A stretch of DNA of 64,000 nt from Rhodococcus marinonascens NBRC 14363 (GCF_001894885.1 NZ_BCXB01000006.1:124001-188000); one strand, 5' to 3'; shown: positions 52,482 to 62,862, counted from the stretch's first letter. Numbers and translations: made by a program. Notes: a model not told the origin generated them from the sequence alone.

Positions 52482-53279
52482 TCATGCTGCGGCGGTTTTC
52501 AGCCACTCCTGTATCAAAGGAGTGACGAGCTCTGGGTGCGTCCAATTCACGGAATGGGAGGCGAGCGGGGCGTCTATCGTCTCGAGCTGTGTCTCGCCGC
52601 CGAGTTGGCTGCGCAGTGCCCCCACGGCACTATCGGAGAAGGCCTGGTCGGCGCCGCCTCGGATGATGAGTGCCGGACAGGTGATTGCGCCGACCGCGGA
52701 CTCGATCGAGTCCCGGCCGAGAAGACATTCCACCGCCTCCACCAGCCGGGTGCGATCATCAGCCCGCCATCGGTCGATCCACACCTGCTGCTGGTCGCGG
52801 GTGCCACCGATCATCGAGGCCGCGAGGGTGACCACAAGATCATCGACCACCGGCTCAGTGACCCACTGTCCGAACGCAAACCGATACTCGGCCACCTGTC
52901 GTGGCGTGTACGCAGCACCGTCCGTCCCGATCAGGATGAGGCCGGCGACCCGGTGCGGAGCTGTGAGAGCCACACGCAAAGCCGTGAAACCACCCTGCGA
53001 CATGCCGCCCAGGATGGCTGTCTCGATCCTGAGTGCGTCCATCATCGCCAGCACATCATCGGCCTGATTCCAGAACGTGAACGGAAAACCCGAGTCCACA
53101 GTGCGCCCATGGCCACGGGCGTCGAGGCAGATCACCCGGTACCCCGATGACAACGCAGCCACCTGATGCTCGAAAAACCTTGTGTCGAGCAAGAACCCGT
53201 GCATGAAGATGATCACCGGAAGATCCCCACCGGTATCCGTGTAATGGATTCGGGCACCAGCAGTCTCTATGTGTGGCAT
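52482..53279 (-). CDS. Alpha/beta hydrolase
   Basis: A 265-residue hydrolase. The nucleophile elbow is GGMSQGG (Ser94), with the oxyanion turn MHGFLLD and ARGHG before it, CPALIIRGGAD for the acid and a candidate catalytic His in APLASHSVNW. The cap region (VTLAASMIGGTRDQQQVWID) is short. It resembles 3-oxoadipate enol-lactonase or perhydrolase-like enzymes, but no pathway genes are adjacent. ATG 53279. Confidence 0.9.
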   Translation of the reverse strand: MPHIETAGARIHYTDTGGDLPVIIFMHGFLLDTRFFEHQVAALSSGYRVICLDARGHGRTVDSGFPFTFWNQADDVLAMMDALRIETAILGGMSQGGFTALRVALTAPHRVAGLILIGTDGAAYTPRQVAEYRFAFGQWVTEPVVDDLVVTLAASMIGGTRDQQQVWIDRWRADDRTRLVEAVECLLGRDSIESAVGAITCPALIIRGGADQAFSDSAVGALRSQLGGETQLETIDAPLASHSVNWTHPELVTPLIQEWLKTAAA

Positions 53280-53776
53280 GCGCGCACGCTACCGACCGCC
53301 ACTTTGACCTGACAAGACGCCCCGGATGCGCTGCGGAACGTCGAGAATCTGGCGGATGTGCAACGTCCCCCAACTTCTCGAGAATCTCCCCTCCGAGCGC
53401 GGCTAGATGAAATCAGGACGGGCGAGGAAGTCGAGACCTTCCCCGAGCACACCGAGCGCGACCAGCACGCATAGACATGGTTCTTGCCCCTGCGGTCGAC
53501 TTCGCTTCGCCGTCAATGGCGGCAGGTCTGCAACCGCGGCGGGTGTGTTGGGGACAGGTGTCTCGACCGTGCTCGGCAACACCGGCTCGACTACAACCGC
53601 CACACCAGCACCATCACCAGCACCAGCACCAGCACCATCCAAGGACATGGCATGCGTTGGATCATTTGTTACGCCATCTCTGCGGCTAAGTCAGAAACAC
53701 CTCACCCCTACTCGCGCTCACTGCAAGAATGCAAGGGAGGGGACCACATGGAACGCCGATTCGTTCGAGGAGGATC
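53280..53776. other. Gene-poor stretch with a short trinucleotide-rich tract
   Basis: There is no convincing gene. 53600-53645 is a low-complexity run of CCAGCA/CCATCA units that encodes Gly/Ala or Pro/Gln repeats in some frames. A minus-strand frame (53403-53648) rich in Gly/Ala lacks a signal or ribosome binding site and is not accepted. The promoter for the VOC gene should lie at the right end. Confidence 0.35.
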
Positions 53777-54190
53777 ATGACCAACCCACGCGACCTACCT
53801 GTTCCCGAAAAACATGGGATGGTACTGACACATTTCCTGACCGTGCGAGACGTGGTTCGCTCACGCGATTTCTACGCCGACATCCTCGGCGGTCGGGTGG
53901 TGCGCGAGGAGAAACCGGCCATCGTCAAGGTCGCGAACGGTTGGATCATCATGAACCCGGGCGGTGGCCCGACCCCGGACAAACCCGATGTCATCCTGGC
54001 TCCCCCAGAGCCTGGTGATCCGATCTCGTCATTCTTGAACGTGCGGGTGGCCGACATTGCGACCTTCTACTCCGACGCTAAATCTAAAGGGGCACAATTT
54101 CTTACCGAGCCCCTTGACCGCACGGGCGAGATACGGTGCTATCTACGCGACCCCGACGGCTATCTTATCGAGATCGGACAATGGACGTAG
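53777..54190 (+). CDS. VOC/glyoxalase-family protein
   Basis: A 137-residue protein made of paired beta-alpha-beta-beta-beta units of the vicinal oxygen chelate fold: THFLTVRDVVRSRDFYADIL near the N-terminus and TFYSDAKSKGAQFL, then CYLRDPDGYLIEIGQ at the C-terminus. That last motif ends with the usual DPDGxxiEi metal-Glu block. Family members are dioxygenases, glyoxalases or resistance proteins; the substrate is unknown. The ATG at 53777 has GAGGAGG immediately upstream at good spacing. A broken metallo-beta-lactamase-fold gene follows. Confidence 0.88.
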   Translation: MTNPRDLPVPEKHGMVLTHFLTVRDVVRSRDFYADILGGRVVREEKPAIVKVANGWIIMNPGGGPTPDKPDVILAPPEPGDPISSFLNVRVADIATFYSDAKSKGAQFLTEPLDRTGEIRCYLRDPDGYLIEIGQWT

Positions 54191-54377
54191 ACCCCGCCGC
54201 AGAGATGATCTCCCTGAGGAAGGACCTACGGTCTTCCGCGGCCATGAGTGCAGATAGCTCGAACTCGCGATGCCACTCGGTTTCGACCTTCATGGTGCCC
54301 TGTTCTACCGCGGGCAGGGTCATGTGGGTGGATATGAACGCAGCCGGGCAGCGAGGTTCGAAGCGAAGCCGATCTTG

Positions 54378-55021
54378 GTGAACCGCAGGTCGTCTACGAC
54401 GGGAAAGGCGCCAAGGTCACGTCCTTCCCCGTCCCGCACGGCATCGACGGCGCCGTGGGTTACCGCCTGGACTGGAACGGCCTCTCGATGGTGTTCGCTG
54501 GCGACTGCGAGCCATCGACCCTGACCGTCGAGCACAGTCAGGACGTTGACGTGCTCATCCACGAGATCTTCAACCCACCTGAGATGTACGTCGAAAATAT
54601 GGGCTGGACCGAGCAGATGGCAAAGATCGTGGCCTGGACCAAACACACGTCGCCACAGGCCGCTGCGAAGGTCTTCGAATCGACGAAACCGGGTCTGGCC
54701 GTGGGCTTCCACTCGATGATCGCCCCAGGGACCCCGCAGCCGATCCTCGATGGCATCCGCACGGGCTACGACGGGCCGGTGCTCATCACCCAGGACTTCA
54801 CGATCATCAACGTGACGCCCCAGCAGATCGTCACGCGTATGGCCGCCTTCGAGCCCGCCCCCTTCCTGGTCTCCGATCCGGCCTACATCGCCAGTAAGGG
54901 CGGCGCCAACCAGGATCCGAGTGTGATGCACGGCCTGTCCCCCTGGCTCGAGGAAACGATTATCGGTATTCCCGAGATCGAGGCCTTCAAGAAAGAGCTG
55001 GCAGAAAAAGGCATGCGCTAG
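54378..55021 (+). pseudogene. 5'-truncated metallo-beta-lactamase-fold hydrolase
   Basis: The frame reads QVVYDGKGAKVTSFPVPHGI then DGAVGYRLDWNGLSMVFAGDCEPS and DVDVLIHEIF. These are the later part of an MBL-fold domain (PHGIDGA..Y, FAGDCEP and LIHE correspond to motifs 3-5). A long C-terminal region (GLAVGFHSMIAPGTPQPILD to EKGMR) is intact. The expected HxHxDH motif and everything before it are missing. The DNA from 54190 to 54378 holds only scraps in other frames. The likely cause is a deletion or frameshift at the 5' side. No start codon with a ribosome binding site exists near the open end. Confidence 0.75.
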
Positions 55022-55261
55022 TGGCCCCGTGTTTGAAGCAAGGCGCTTCCACCTGACCAAGTCACTGCCACCCACCCCCACTCTGGTGGACATCGTTAGC
55101 GGCTCGGGGCTGACAACGGAGCCGCACGACCATCGGCACATCGATCCACGGTTGAGGTGCCGTTCTGACACTTCGTCAGCCCCCTGTATGCCGTACGAAA
55201 CCATGTGTTCCAAAGTGATTCGTTGCATGTCCCTCGGCGAGTCTGGGTCTTTCAGGAGGAT

Positions 55262-55614
55262 GGCGTAGTCGCAAGGCGGGCGGCGAGCTGGTGTTCCCAG
55301 GACGTTCAGGTGGATTCCTACCGCTCGGGGAATTGCGCTGGCAGTTCGACAAGGCAGCGGAGACGGTCGACCTGTCTGGACTCGTGCCGCACGAACTGCG
55401 TCACACGGCGGCGTCGCTGGCCATCGCAGCCGGGGCGAACGTGAAGGTTGTACAGCGGATGCTCGGGCATAAGACGGCCACGCTGACGCTGGACCGATAC
55501 GGCCACCTGTTCCCCGACGATCTGGACGCGGTAGCTCAGTCGTTAGATGCTGCGTACCGACTGCGTACCGAAGGAGCTGAGAGCAGTTCACCGGAGCTGC
55601 GAATAGTTCGCTGA
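55262..55614 (+). pseudogene. Integrase (tyrosine recombinase) C-terminal fragment beside a tRNA
   Basis: The frame reads GGELVFPGRSGGFLPLGELR, then VPHELRHTAASLAIAAGANV, VVQRMLGHKTATLTLDRYGH. This contains the HxLRH box II, the LGH element and the catalytic Tyr of phage/ICE tyrosine recombinases. The N-terminal SAM-like and core-binding domains are absent. It ends 15 bp from the 3' end of the tRNA gene at 55630-55703. That is the classic position of an integrase at its attachment site, so it marks one edge of a former integrated element. Confidence 0.85.
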
Positions 55615-55629
55615 CCTGCGTTGATGCAG

Positions 55630-55703
55630 TGCCCCCAGTCGGACTCGAACCGACACTGTGCGGATTTTAAGTCCGCTGCCTCTGCCAATTGGGCTATGGG
55701 GGC
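55630..55703 (-). tRNA. tRNA with anticodon UAA (Leu), short variable arm
   Basis: A full 74-base cloverleaf reads on the minus strand. It has acceptor GCCCCCA/TGGGGGC, D arm GCCCAATTGGCAGAGGC, anticodon stem GCGGA/TCCGC with loop CTTAAAA, a 5-base variable region, T arm GTCGG/CCGAC with loop TTCGAGT, and discriminator A. CCA is not encoded. Anticodon TAA reads UUA (Leu). Bacterial tRNA-Leu normally has a long class II variable arm; this one does not. It is an integrase attachment site on its 3' side. Confidence 0.92.
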
Positions 55704-55768
55704 TGTCGGTCGCGGTGTGTCGGACCGGCGACCGTGCGCAGATCACAATAGCTCAGCCGATCGACGGC

Positions 55769-56713
55769 TCAGCCGATGGACAATGCGATTCCGTCGAGTA
55801 TGTCGTGCTCGCTCACGACGAGGTGATCGATGCCGGCCTTCTTCTCCAACGCCTCGGCCAATGCCAGAGTCACGATGGCACCGCCGCCGATCACGTCGGC
55901 CCGTCCCGGGTGCATTGGTCCGAGCGCCGCCCGGTCGGTGTGAGCCATCGCGATCAGAGATTCACAGACCTCCCGCAACCGTGGGAACGCGATGCGGGAG
56001 AGATGCACCTGCTCGGCGTCGTACTCCGGCAACCCCAAGCCGAGAGCTGCGATCGTGGTCATCGTTCCGGCAACCCCCACCCAGGTGTGGGCCTGCTCGA
56101 CCGGAACCCGGGCGAAGGCCTCGTCCAGGCGATCCTGAGCGAACGCGCGAGCCTCTTCGATCTGGACTCGCGTGGGCGGGTCGTCGTGGAGGCAACGTTC
56201 GGTGATTCGTACGCAGCCGATGTCGGTGGAGAACGCTGCGTGGACGCCAGATTCGTCGCCCAGGACAACCTCCGTGGAGCCGCCGCCGAGGTCGACGACG
56301 ACGAACGGGCCCTGCGCCGCATCCAGTTCGCCGACAGCGCCAGTGAACGACAACCGCGCTTCCTCGTCGCCGGTGATCACCTCGGCTCCGGCTCCTACGA
56401 TCACCGCCCCCAGCACGTCCCGAGTCATCGAGAAGAAATCCTCCCGGTTGGATGCGTCGCGAGTAGCGGACGTGGCAACCATACGGACCGCGGTGGCGCC
56501 GGCTTCTGCGATCATCCCGGCATACTCACTCAGCGCGATTCGCGTGCGCTCGATCGCCTCGGGCGCCAAACGCCCGGTGGCGTCCACTCCCTGCCCGAGC
56601 CGGACCACGCACATCTCACGGCGCACGTCATGCAATGCGCCGTGATCGTCCACGTCGGCGATGAGCAGTCGAAGGGAGTTGGTGCCGCAGTCGACGGCAG
56701 CTACCCGGGTCAC
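55769..56713 (-). CDS. ppx: Ppx/GppA exopolyphosphatase
   Basis: A 314-residue protein of the ASKHA fold. The phosphate loops VAAVDCGTNSLRLLIADVD and VVVDLGGGSTEVVLGDE are present, as are the Arg-rich RMVATSATRDASNRE and the acidic VITGDEEARLSF. It hydrolyses polyphosphate or pppGpp and lacks the C-terminal HD-like extension, as in the shorter mycobacterial paralogue. The GTG at 56713 overlaps the DUF501 stop by four bases (GTGA). It is the last gene of the operon, ending before the tRNA. Confidence 0.92.
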   Translation of the reverse strand: MTRVAAVDCGTNSLRLLIADVDDHGALHDVRREMCVVRLGQGVDATGRLAPEAIERTRIALSEYAGMIAEAGATAVRMVATSATRDASNREDFFSMTRDVLGAVIVGAGAEVITGDEEARLSFTGAVGELDAAQGPFVVVDLGGGSTEVVLGDESGVHAAFSTDIGCVRITERCLHDDPPTRVQIEEARAFAQDRLDEAFARVPVEQAHTWVGVAGTMTTIAALGLGLPEYDAEQVHLSRIAFPRLREVCESLIAMAHTDRAALGPMHPGRADVIGGGAIVTLALAEALEKKAGIDHLVVSEHDILDGIALSIG

Positions 56714-57264
56714 TGTTCGGCGCTCTCGGTGTCGTCGATGCCCGGCCAATCGGAGCGAATCGCTGTGCCCCTCAACTTCCCTCCCGCCGCCGAGGCAGCG
56801 AGGGCCACCGACTCGTCGCCCAGCGGATTGATACCCGGGCCCTTCGCGAGCGAATGAGCCATCAGCACGTGCAGGCATTTGACGCGCTCGGGCATGCCTC
56901 CACCGGTGAAGTCCGTCCCGAGAGGCTCGATGGCATCGCGCTCGGCAAGATACAACTCGTGGGCACGCAGATACGCGGCTGCGAGTTCAGGATTCTGCGC
57001 AAGGCGTTCGGTCATCTCCCGCATCACACCCGCAGACTCCTGCCTGCTGGCCTCCGCGGTCAGCCGCGGGTCCGTGAGGTAGTACAACGTCGGAAACGGT
57101 GTGCCGTCAGGAAGTTTGGGCGCAGTCTTCACCACGCCGGGTCTGCCGTCGGGACTTCGATAGGCGATCTCGAGCACCCCACGTGGTTCACGGCCCAACT
57201 GGGCCGCGACAGCGTCGAGGTCTTCCTGCTGCACGGGGCTGGACTGGTCGGACAAAGTGGTCAC
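56710..57264 (-). CDS. DUF501 protein
   Basis: A 184-residue cytoplasmic protein. The conserved core GREPRGVLEIAYRSPDGRPGV, FPTLYYLTDPRLTAEASRQE and the tail RVKCLHVLMAHSLAKGPGINPLGDE are diagnostic of DUF501, which lies between ftsB-like and ppx genes in actinobacteria. GTG 57264 overlaps the ftsB stop (GTGA), and its own stop overlaps the ppx start in the same way. The three genes are thus serially coupled. Function is unknown, though the linkage suggests cell division or stringent response. Confidence 0.92.
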   Translation of the reverse strand: MTTLSDQSSPVQQEDLDAVAAQLGREPRGVLEIAYRSPDGRPGVVKTAPKLPDGTPFPTLYYLTDPRLTAEASRQESAGVMREMTERLAQNPELAAAYLRAHELYLAERDAIEPLGTDFTGGGMPERVKCLHVLMAHSLAKGPGINPLGDESVALAASAAGGKLRGTAIRSDWPGIDDTESAEQ

Positions 57265-57971
57265 CCGGTGGGTTCTCCTGGTTCTGGCGGTACGGGCGGA
57301 GGCGCCTCTGGTGGCGCCGGGGACGGCTGCACTTCCGGTGCGGCCGGGGGTTCTGAAATGGTGTTCCACAGATCGGAGTACCAGGGGCCCGCCGTCTCGG
57401 GATCCTTCTCCTCCGGCTTCGGCGGCTCCTTGTAGTCGCCGGGGAGTTGCACCTGGAACGGTGTGTCTCCGGGGTTGACCCACCGGAGCCGACCGCGAGC
57501 CTCCGCGGCTATGTAGGCCGGATCGGAGTAGCGCTCCTCGAGAATCTGCAGGTCGTTCAGGTCTTCTTCGAGTTGAACCCGTTCCGCCGCAAGACGGTCC
57601 GCTTCCCCACGCTGGGTGAGGTAAGTACGCAGTGGAACCGCGAGCGTGAGGGCGAGGAGCAGCACGACTACCACGAGGATCAGTGCCTGGCTGGTCGACA
57701 ACCCGAGAATCGTGTGCGCAGGTCGCGAACTGCGCGCCGCCCCGGTCGTACCCAACCGTCTCTGATGGGCACGACCGGAAAGCACCTTGCCGGTGTCGGC
57801 GACAGCATCCTGCTTGCCGTCGGCCTGTCCCGTCGACGTCGACGTGGTGGTACGGGAACGGCGACCACCGGGTGCACCGTCCGCACGACGTCCACGAGCC
57901 CGTTCACCACGCCCAGACCCGCGGCCACCCGGACTGGCTCCGGACGGCCGCGGCCTACCGCGCTGTGCCAC
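57261..57971 (-). CDS. FtsB/DivIC-like septum formation initiator
   Basis: A 236-residue bitopic protein. A long basic, Arg/Ser/Gly-rich cytoplasmic N-terminus (about 85 residues) leads to one transmembrane helix at about 93-113 (ALILVVVVLLLALTLAVPL). A coiled coil (GEADRLAAERVQLEEDLNDL) follows, then the family's DPAYIAAEARGRLRWVNPGDT and a Pro-rich tail. It probably belongs to the FtsBLQ divisome complex in actinobacteria. The start is 26 bp downstream of eno, so the four genes eno-ftsB-DUF501-ppx are likely one operon. Confidence 0.9.
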   Translation of the reverse strand: MAQRGRPRPSGASPGGRGSGRGERARGRRADGAPGGRRSRTTTSTSTGQADGKQDAVADTGKVLSGRAHQRRLGTTGAARSSRPAHTILGLSTSQALILVVVVLLLALTLAVPLRTYLTQRGEADRLAAERVQLEEDLNDLQILEERYSDPAYIAAEARGRLRWVNPGDTPFQVQLPGDYKEPPKPEEKDPETAGPWYSDLWNTISEPPAAPEVQPSPAPPEAPPPVPPEPGEPTG

Positions 57972-57996
57972 CTACCCCACACCCCTACGTCGACCG

Positions 57997-59298
<1,302 letters not shown>

Positions 59299-59476
59299 TT
59301 ATGGGCTTCGCACTGACCGGTCCGATAGTGCCAGGACACCAGATCGTGCCTGCAAACAGCGTAACGGCACTCCGAAACCGGCGCGGGATGGCACGCCCCG
59401 CCGAGGGCGATCGACCAGAGTCTCGTTCGGGTTCCCATCCGCTGGATCTGACCGTGATGACAGGATCGCGGAAGGA

Positions 59477-60262
59477 TTACGGCCGAACACCCACGGAATA
59501 CGCCGAAGCCCGATCGCGGACCAACGAGAGGTACTCGCCGGACAGGTTGTAGGCCAGCAGAGCCAACTGCCACCCTTCCGGCGTCGTCAAGTCACCACCG
59601 CGAGCGCACAGATACCGGGCGGCGGTCAGCGACGCGTCGTCGATGTTGTCGGGGTCGGCCACCCCGTCACCATTCGCATCCACACCCCATATCTTCCACG
59701 TCTCCGGGATGAACTGGAGCGGTCCCATGGCGCGGTCGTACTCGGTGTCGCCGTCCATAGTCCCGCCGTCCGTGTCGGGAATCTCCGCGACACCCGGCCT
59801 TCCGTCGAGAGGTATGCCCCGAATCTTCGGGGTCACTTGCCCGTCAGACCCGACCGTCGATCCCCCGAAAGTGCCGTGACCACTTTCCACACTGGCGATT
59901 CCGGCGATCGTCGTCCACCCGATTCCGCATGCCGGGTTGGTCTCCGCCATTACCGCTGCGGCGTAGCCGTAAGCCTCGAGGGCCGTGATTCCGATACCGA
60001 TCGACCCCGCAAACCCGGCGGCCCAATCCTGCAGCTGGTCTGCCGATCGTCCCGGTGCGTTGATGTCGATCGGCGGGATGGTCACACCCGGCCCGGGAGG
60101 GATGCCGTCGGGCACGGCGATCCGTGGCTGCCGGTCCAGCGAGCACGCACCACCGGCGAGAACCACGACAATGGCTCCGGAGAGGAAAGCCAACAGCGAC
60201 CGCGGCCGTCGGGAACTACGCATCGGACGCGGGGGGTATCGGGGCACCTCTCCATCATCCAT
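59477..60262 (-). CDS. lpqU: Lytic transglycosylase lipoprotein (LpqU-like)
   Basis: A 261-residue exported lipoprotein. The signal SLLAFLSGAIVVVLAGGAC ends in lipobox Cys40. The SLT-type domain has the catalytic Glu in GIASVESGHGTFG, then PLQFIPETWKIWGVDANGDG and LTAARYLCARGGDLTTPEGW. Mycobacterial lpqU occupies the same place next to eno. The ATG at 60262 is provisional: a second Met at 60223 would give a shorter n-region but has no ribosome binding site either. It is a peptidoglycan glycan-strand hydrolase by family. Confidence 0.9.
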   Translation of the reverse strand: MDDGEVPRYPPRPMRSSRRPRSLLAFLSGAIVVVLAGGACSLDRQPRIAVPDGIPPGPGVTIPPIDINAPGRSADQLQDWAAGFAGSIGIGITALEAYGYAAAVMAETNPACGIGWTTIAGIASVESGHGTFGGSTVGSDGQVTPKIRGIPLDGRPGVAEIPDTDGGTMDGDTEYDRAMGPLQFIPETWKIWGVDANGDGVADPDNIDDASLTAARYLCARGGDLTTPEGWQLALLAYNLSGEYLSLVRDRASAYSVGVRP

Positions 60263-60372
60263 ACCGGGTCACGTTTTCGACACGAGAGACGGCCCACACG
60301 CGGTGCCGGTCACAACGAGGAAACAGTCCGCGGGTGACGAAATGCACAATGCCCGCTGAGGCTTGCATAGTC

Positions 60373-61653
60373 ATGACAGATTCGGCCGGTTCGACCGAAG
60401 CCCCCACCCCGATCGACAAGCGTTGGGGGATGTCCCGACGGCGACTGTTCGGCGCCGTCGGGGCCGGCGCCGACCTCGCCGGCACCTGTGCGCTCGTCGG
60501 GCGTGCCACCGCCCCTGAGTCGTCCTCCACACAAGCCGACGTCGTCGCCTTCCGCGGCGAGCATCAGGCCGGCATCGTGACGCCCGCGCAGGACCGGATG
60601 CATTTCGTCGCGTTCGACGTCACCACGGACTCCCGCGCTGACCTCGAGGCATTGCTGAGGCAGTGGACCGAGATGGCCGAGCGGATGACGGTCGGCGCGG
60701 AGGCCACCCCCAACGGCGCCGTCGGCGAGGGCACCTACGCTCCTCCGAGTGACACCGGTGAAGCGCTGGGGCTGGCGGCGTCGCAGATGACCCTCACGAT
60801 CGGGTTCGGCCCGTCCCTGTTCCACGACCGCTTCGGGTTGGCGTCCAAGAAACCTGTGGCGCTCGAGGAGCTTCCGCATTTCCCTGCCGACAACCTCGAC
60901 CCGGCACGCAGCGGTGGCGACATCGCTATCCAGGCGTGCGCCAACGACCCACAGGTGGCGGTGCACGCGATCCGCAACCTGGCCCGCGTCGCCTTCGGAA
61001 CGGCCTCGGTGCGGTGGTCACAACTAGGTTTCGGCCGGACATCGTCGACGTCTACGACCCAGGACACGCCCCGAAACCTGTTCGGGTTCACGGGCGGAAC
61101 CAACAACATCAAGGCAGAGGAACCCGGCGTCCTCGACGACCACGCGTGGGTGGACCCGGGCGACGACCAGGAGTGGATGGGCGGCGGCGCTTACCTCGTG
61201 TCGAGGCGCATTCGCATGCTCATAGAACAGTGGGACCGCATCGCTCTCGGCGAGCAGGAAAACGTGATCGGACGGTTCAAGGGCAGCGGCGCACCACTGA
61301 GCGGAAACACGGAGTTCGACGAACTCGACCTCGATTCCAAGAAGGTGCACGACCCGGTGATTCCTGTCGACGCCCATGTCCGACTGGCGTCCGCGCAGGA
61401 ACTCGGCGGCATCCAGATTCTGCGTCGCGGTTACAACTTCACCGACGGCTCAGACGGTTTCGGCCACCTCGATGCCGGACTCTTCTTCATCGCCTACTGT
61501 CGCAACCCGCAGGAACAGTTCGTGCCGATGCAGCTAAACCTGGCGCGGCACGACGGGCTGAACGAATACATTCAGCACGTCGGTTCCGCCCTCTTCGCCT
61601 GCCCACCGGGCCTCGCCGAAGGCGAGTACTGGGGTCAAGGCCTCTTCTCCTAG
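60373..61653 (+). CDS. Tat-exported DyP-type peroxidase (EfeB-like) with altered GxxDG motif
   Basis: A 426-residue protein. The twin-arginine signal is MSRRRLFGAVG. EfeB-type blocks are VAFRGEHQAGIVTPAQDRM, FVAFDV, SVRWSQLGFGRTSST and RRGYNFTDGSD. The catalytic GxxDG motif (usually GFKDGTNN) reads GFTGGTNN: residue 241 is Gly where Asp is expected. The proximal haem His335 (DAHVRLAS) and the distal Arg region (YLVSRRIRML) are kept. EfeB family members de-ferrate haem or act as peroxidases, and loss of the Asp should weaken peroxidase chemistry. No efeU/efeO partner lies beside it. A TnpB element follows 2 bp after the stop. Confidence 0.9.
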   Translation: MTDSAGSTEAPTPIDKRWGMSRRRLFGAVGAGADLAGTCALVGRATAPESSSTQADVVAFRGEHQAGIVTPAQDRMHFVAFDVTTDSRADLEALLRQWTEMAERMTVGAEATPNGAVGEGTYAPPSDTGEALGLAASQMTLTIGFGPSLFHDRFGLASKKPVALEELPHFPADNLDPARSGGDIAIQACANDPQVAVHAIRNLARVAFGTASVRWSQLGFGRTSSTSTTQDTPRNLFGFTGGTNNIKAEEPGVLDDHAWVDPGDDQEWMGGGAYLVSRRIRMLIEQWDRIALGEQENVIGRFKGSGAPLSGNTEFDELDLDSKKVHDPVIPVDAHVRLASAQELGGIQILRRGYNFTDGSDGFGHLDAGLFFIAYCRNPQEQFVPMQLNLARHDGLNEYIQHVGSALFACPPGLAEGEYWGQGLFS

Positions 61654-61739
61654 GATTAACGGTTCCCCACGGCTGAAGCCGGGGGATTCCAAGCTCAAAC
61701 CGCACACACAACCAACCCGGAGGAAGGCCGCACATGTCT

Positions 61740-62862
61740 GACGTCGTCAACACAAGTGTGGCCCCGTTCTGCCACAGCCAGGATCACCCTGGCAGCGTTC
61801 CAATCCCTACCCGCAGTAAACCCACAGGTCTCGCATCGGAAAGTTCGTTCCGGCAGTTCGAGTCGCTACTTGGCTCTCGCGAAGCAACTCGAACACGTCA
61901 TCGTCGTATACGCCGGCCGCACCAACACCACCCTCCGGCCGACCCGCCTGCCACGCTCGATCAACTCCCGTTTCGCCGCACCCACCGCAGCATCCGCCGC
62001 CTTGCGGGCCATCGTGGACTTCGCCAGGAAGGTGGGTTTGAAGTCTTCGACGGCAATCAAGTCGTGGTTGTCGACGACCCGTTTCGCCCACACCCGAGAG
62101 TCGTGCCGAGTCTGCCGGGCAGTCTTCTTCTGCAGCGTCGCGGCCGCACGCCTGTCCCGCACGTATCCGCCGGTTTGGGGGCCGCGTTTCCCGTTGTGCC
62201 GTCTCGCCATCTTCCGTTGCGCCTTGGCCAACTCGGCGGCGCACCGCCGCCGATACCCCAGATACGGCAGGTCGTAGGCGCTGTCGGTGGTGGTGGCGGT
62301 GGTCGACACACCCCAATCGATACCGAGACCGCTGTCCGGGTCCGCGTCGGGGGCCGGTTCGGTGTCGCGCCGCACCACGAAGGAGGCATACCAGTGCCCG
62401 AGGCTGTCCTGATACACCCGGACACTGGTCGGGTCGGACGGCAGCCCGCGGGACCACACCACCGGGATGGTGACACCCTTCGGCAACACCAGACGCCGCT
62501 CACGGATGCAGAATCCGCGGGTGGTATACCCGAGTGACGGCAAAGTCTTCCTACGGGCATTGAACGCTGGCCCTCGGCCACTCCTTCACCGTGAAGGAGT
62601 GGCCGAGGGCCAGCCCGTAGGTGCGCAACACCTGTTGTTGGGCGACCTGGGAACCGTCCCGGAGCCATGCGTTCCTGCCGCGGGCGACGGTGAGCAGTGT
62701 GCACAGCTTCGCGAACGTCGGCTTCCGTCCGGACTGGTGTTGGTGGACGGCTTCGTTCCACAGGAACCGGCAACGATGCCATTCGCCCTGCAGTGCGCTC
62801 ACGGCTTGCACACCGGGGCGCAACCGGCAGGTGTAGCGCACGACCTCGGTCACAGGAAGCAC
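61740..62862 (-). pseudogene. tnpB: Interrupted TnpB (RuvC-type RNA-guided nuclease of IS200/IS605)
   Basis: The N-terminal part (62862-62551) starts MLPVTEVVRYTCRLRPGVQA and ends soon after LRTYGLALGHSFTVK. The C-terminal part (62543-61866, starting MPSLGYTTRGFCIRERRLVL) contains RuvC Asp in SGLGIDWGVS, Glu in LIAVEDFKPTF and the first zinc pair TCSSCFARAK, then a TAG stop. Beyond it the same frame continues LELPERTFRCETCGFTAG, then RDWNAARVILAVAERG, i.e. the second CxxC and the third catalytic Asp. The gene is thus broken twice: by a frame change near 62548, linked to a perfect fold-back repeat, and by an in-frame TAG at 61866. Confidence 0.85.
62566..62614. repeat. Perfect 24-bp inverted repeat inside tnpB
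   Basis: A 24-base arm starting GCTGGCCCTCGGCCACTCCT at 62566 is followed, after a single C at 62590, by its exact reverse complement up to 62614. It lies inside the coding region, where TnpB proteins are expected to have about 15-20 more residues. It therefore looks like a fold-back duplication that replaced sequence. Confidence 0.9.

Noticed and set aside
53403-53648. 81-codon Gly/Ala-rich minus-strand frame
   Set aside because: It is explained by a CCAGCA-type low-complexity DNA tract and has no ribosome binding site or signal peptide.
54320-55591. 423-codon minus-strand frame over the MBL and integrase remnants
   Set aside because: It is antisense to MBL and integrase motifs and lacks any recognisable pattern of its own.
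61734-62537. Plus-strand frame with a good ribosome binding site (GGAGGAAGG) inside the IS element
   Set aside because: After a few codons it runs antisense to tnpB with no pattern. The TnpB motifs on the minus strand explain the DNA.
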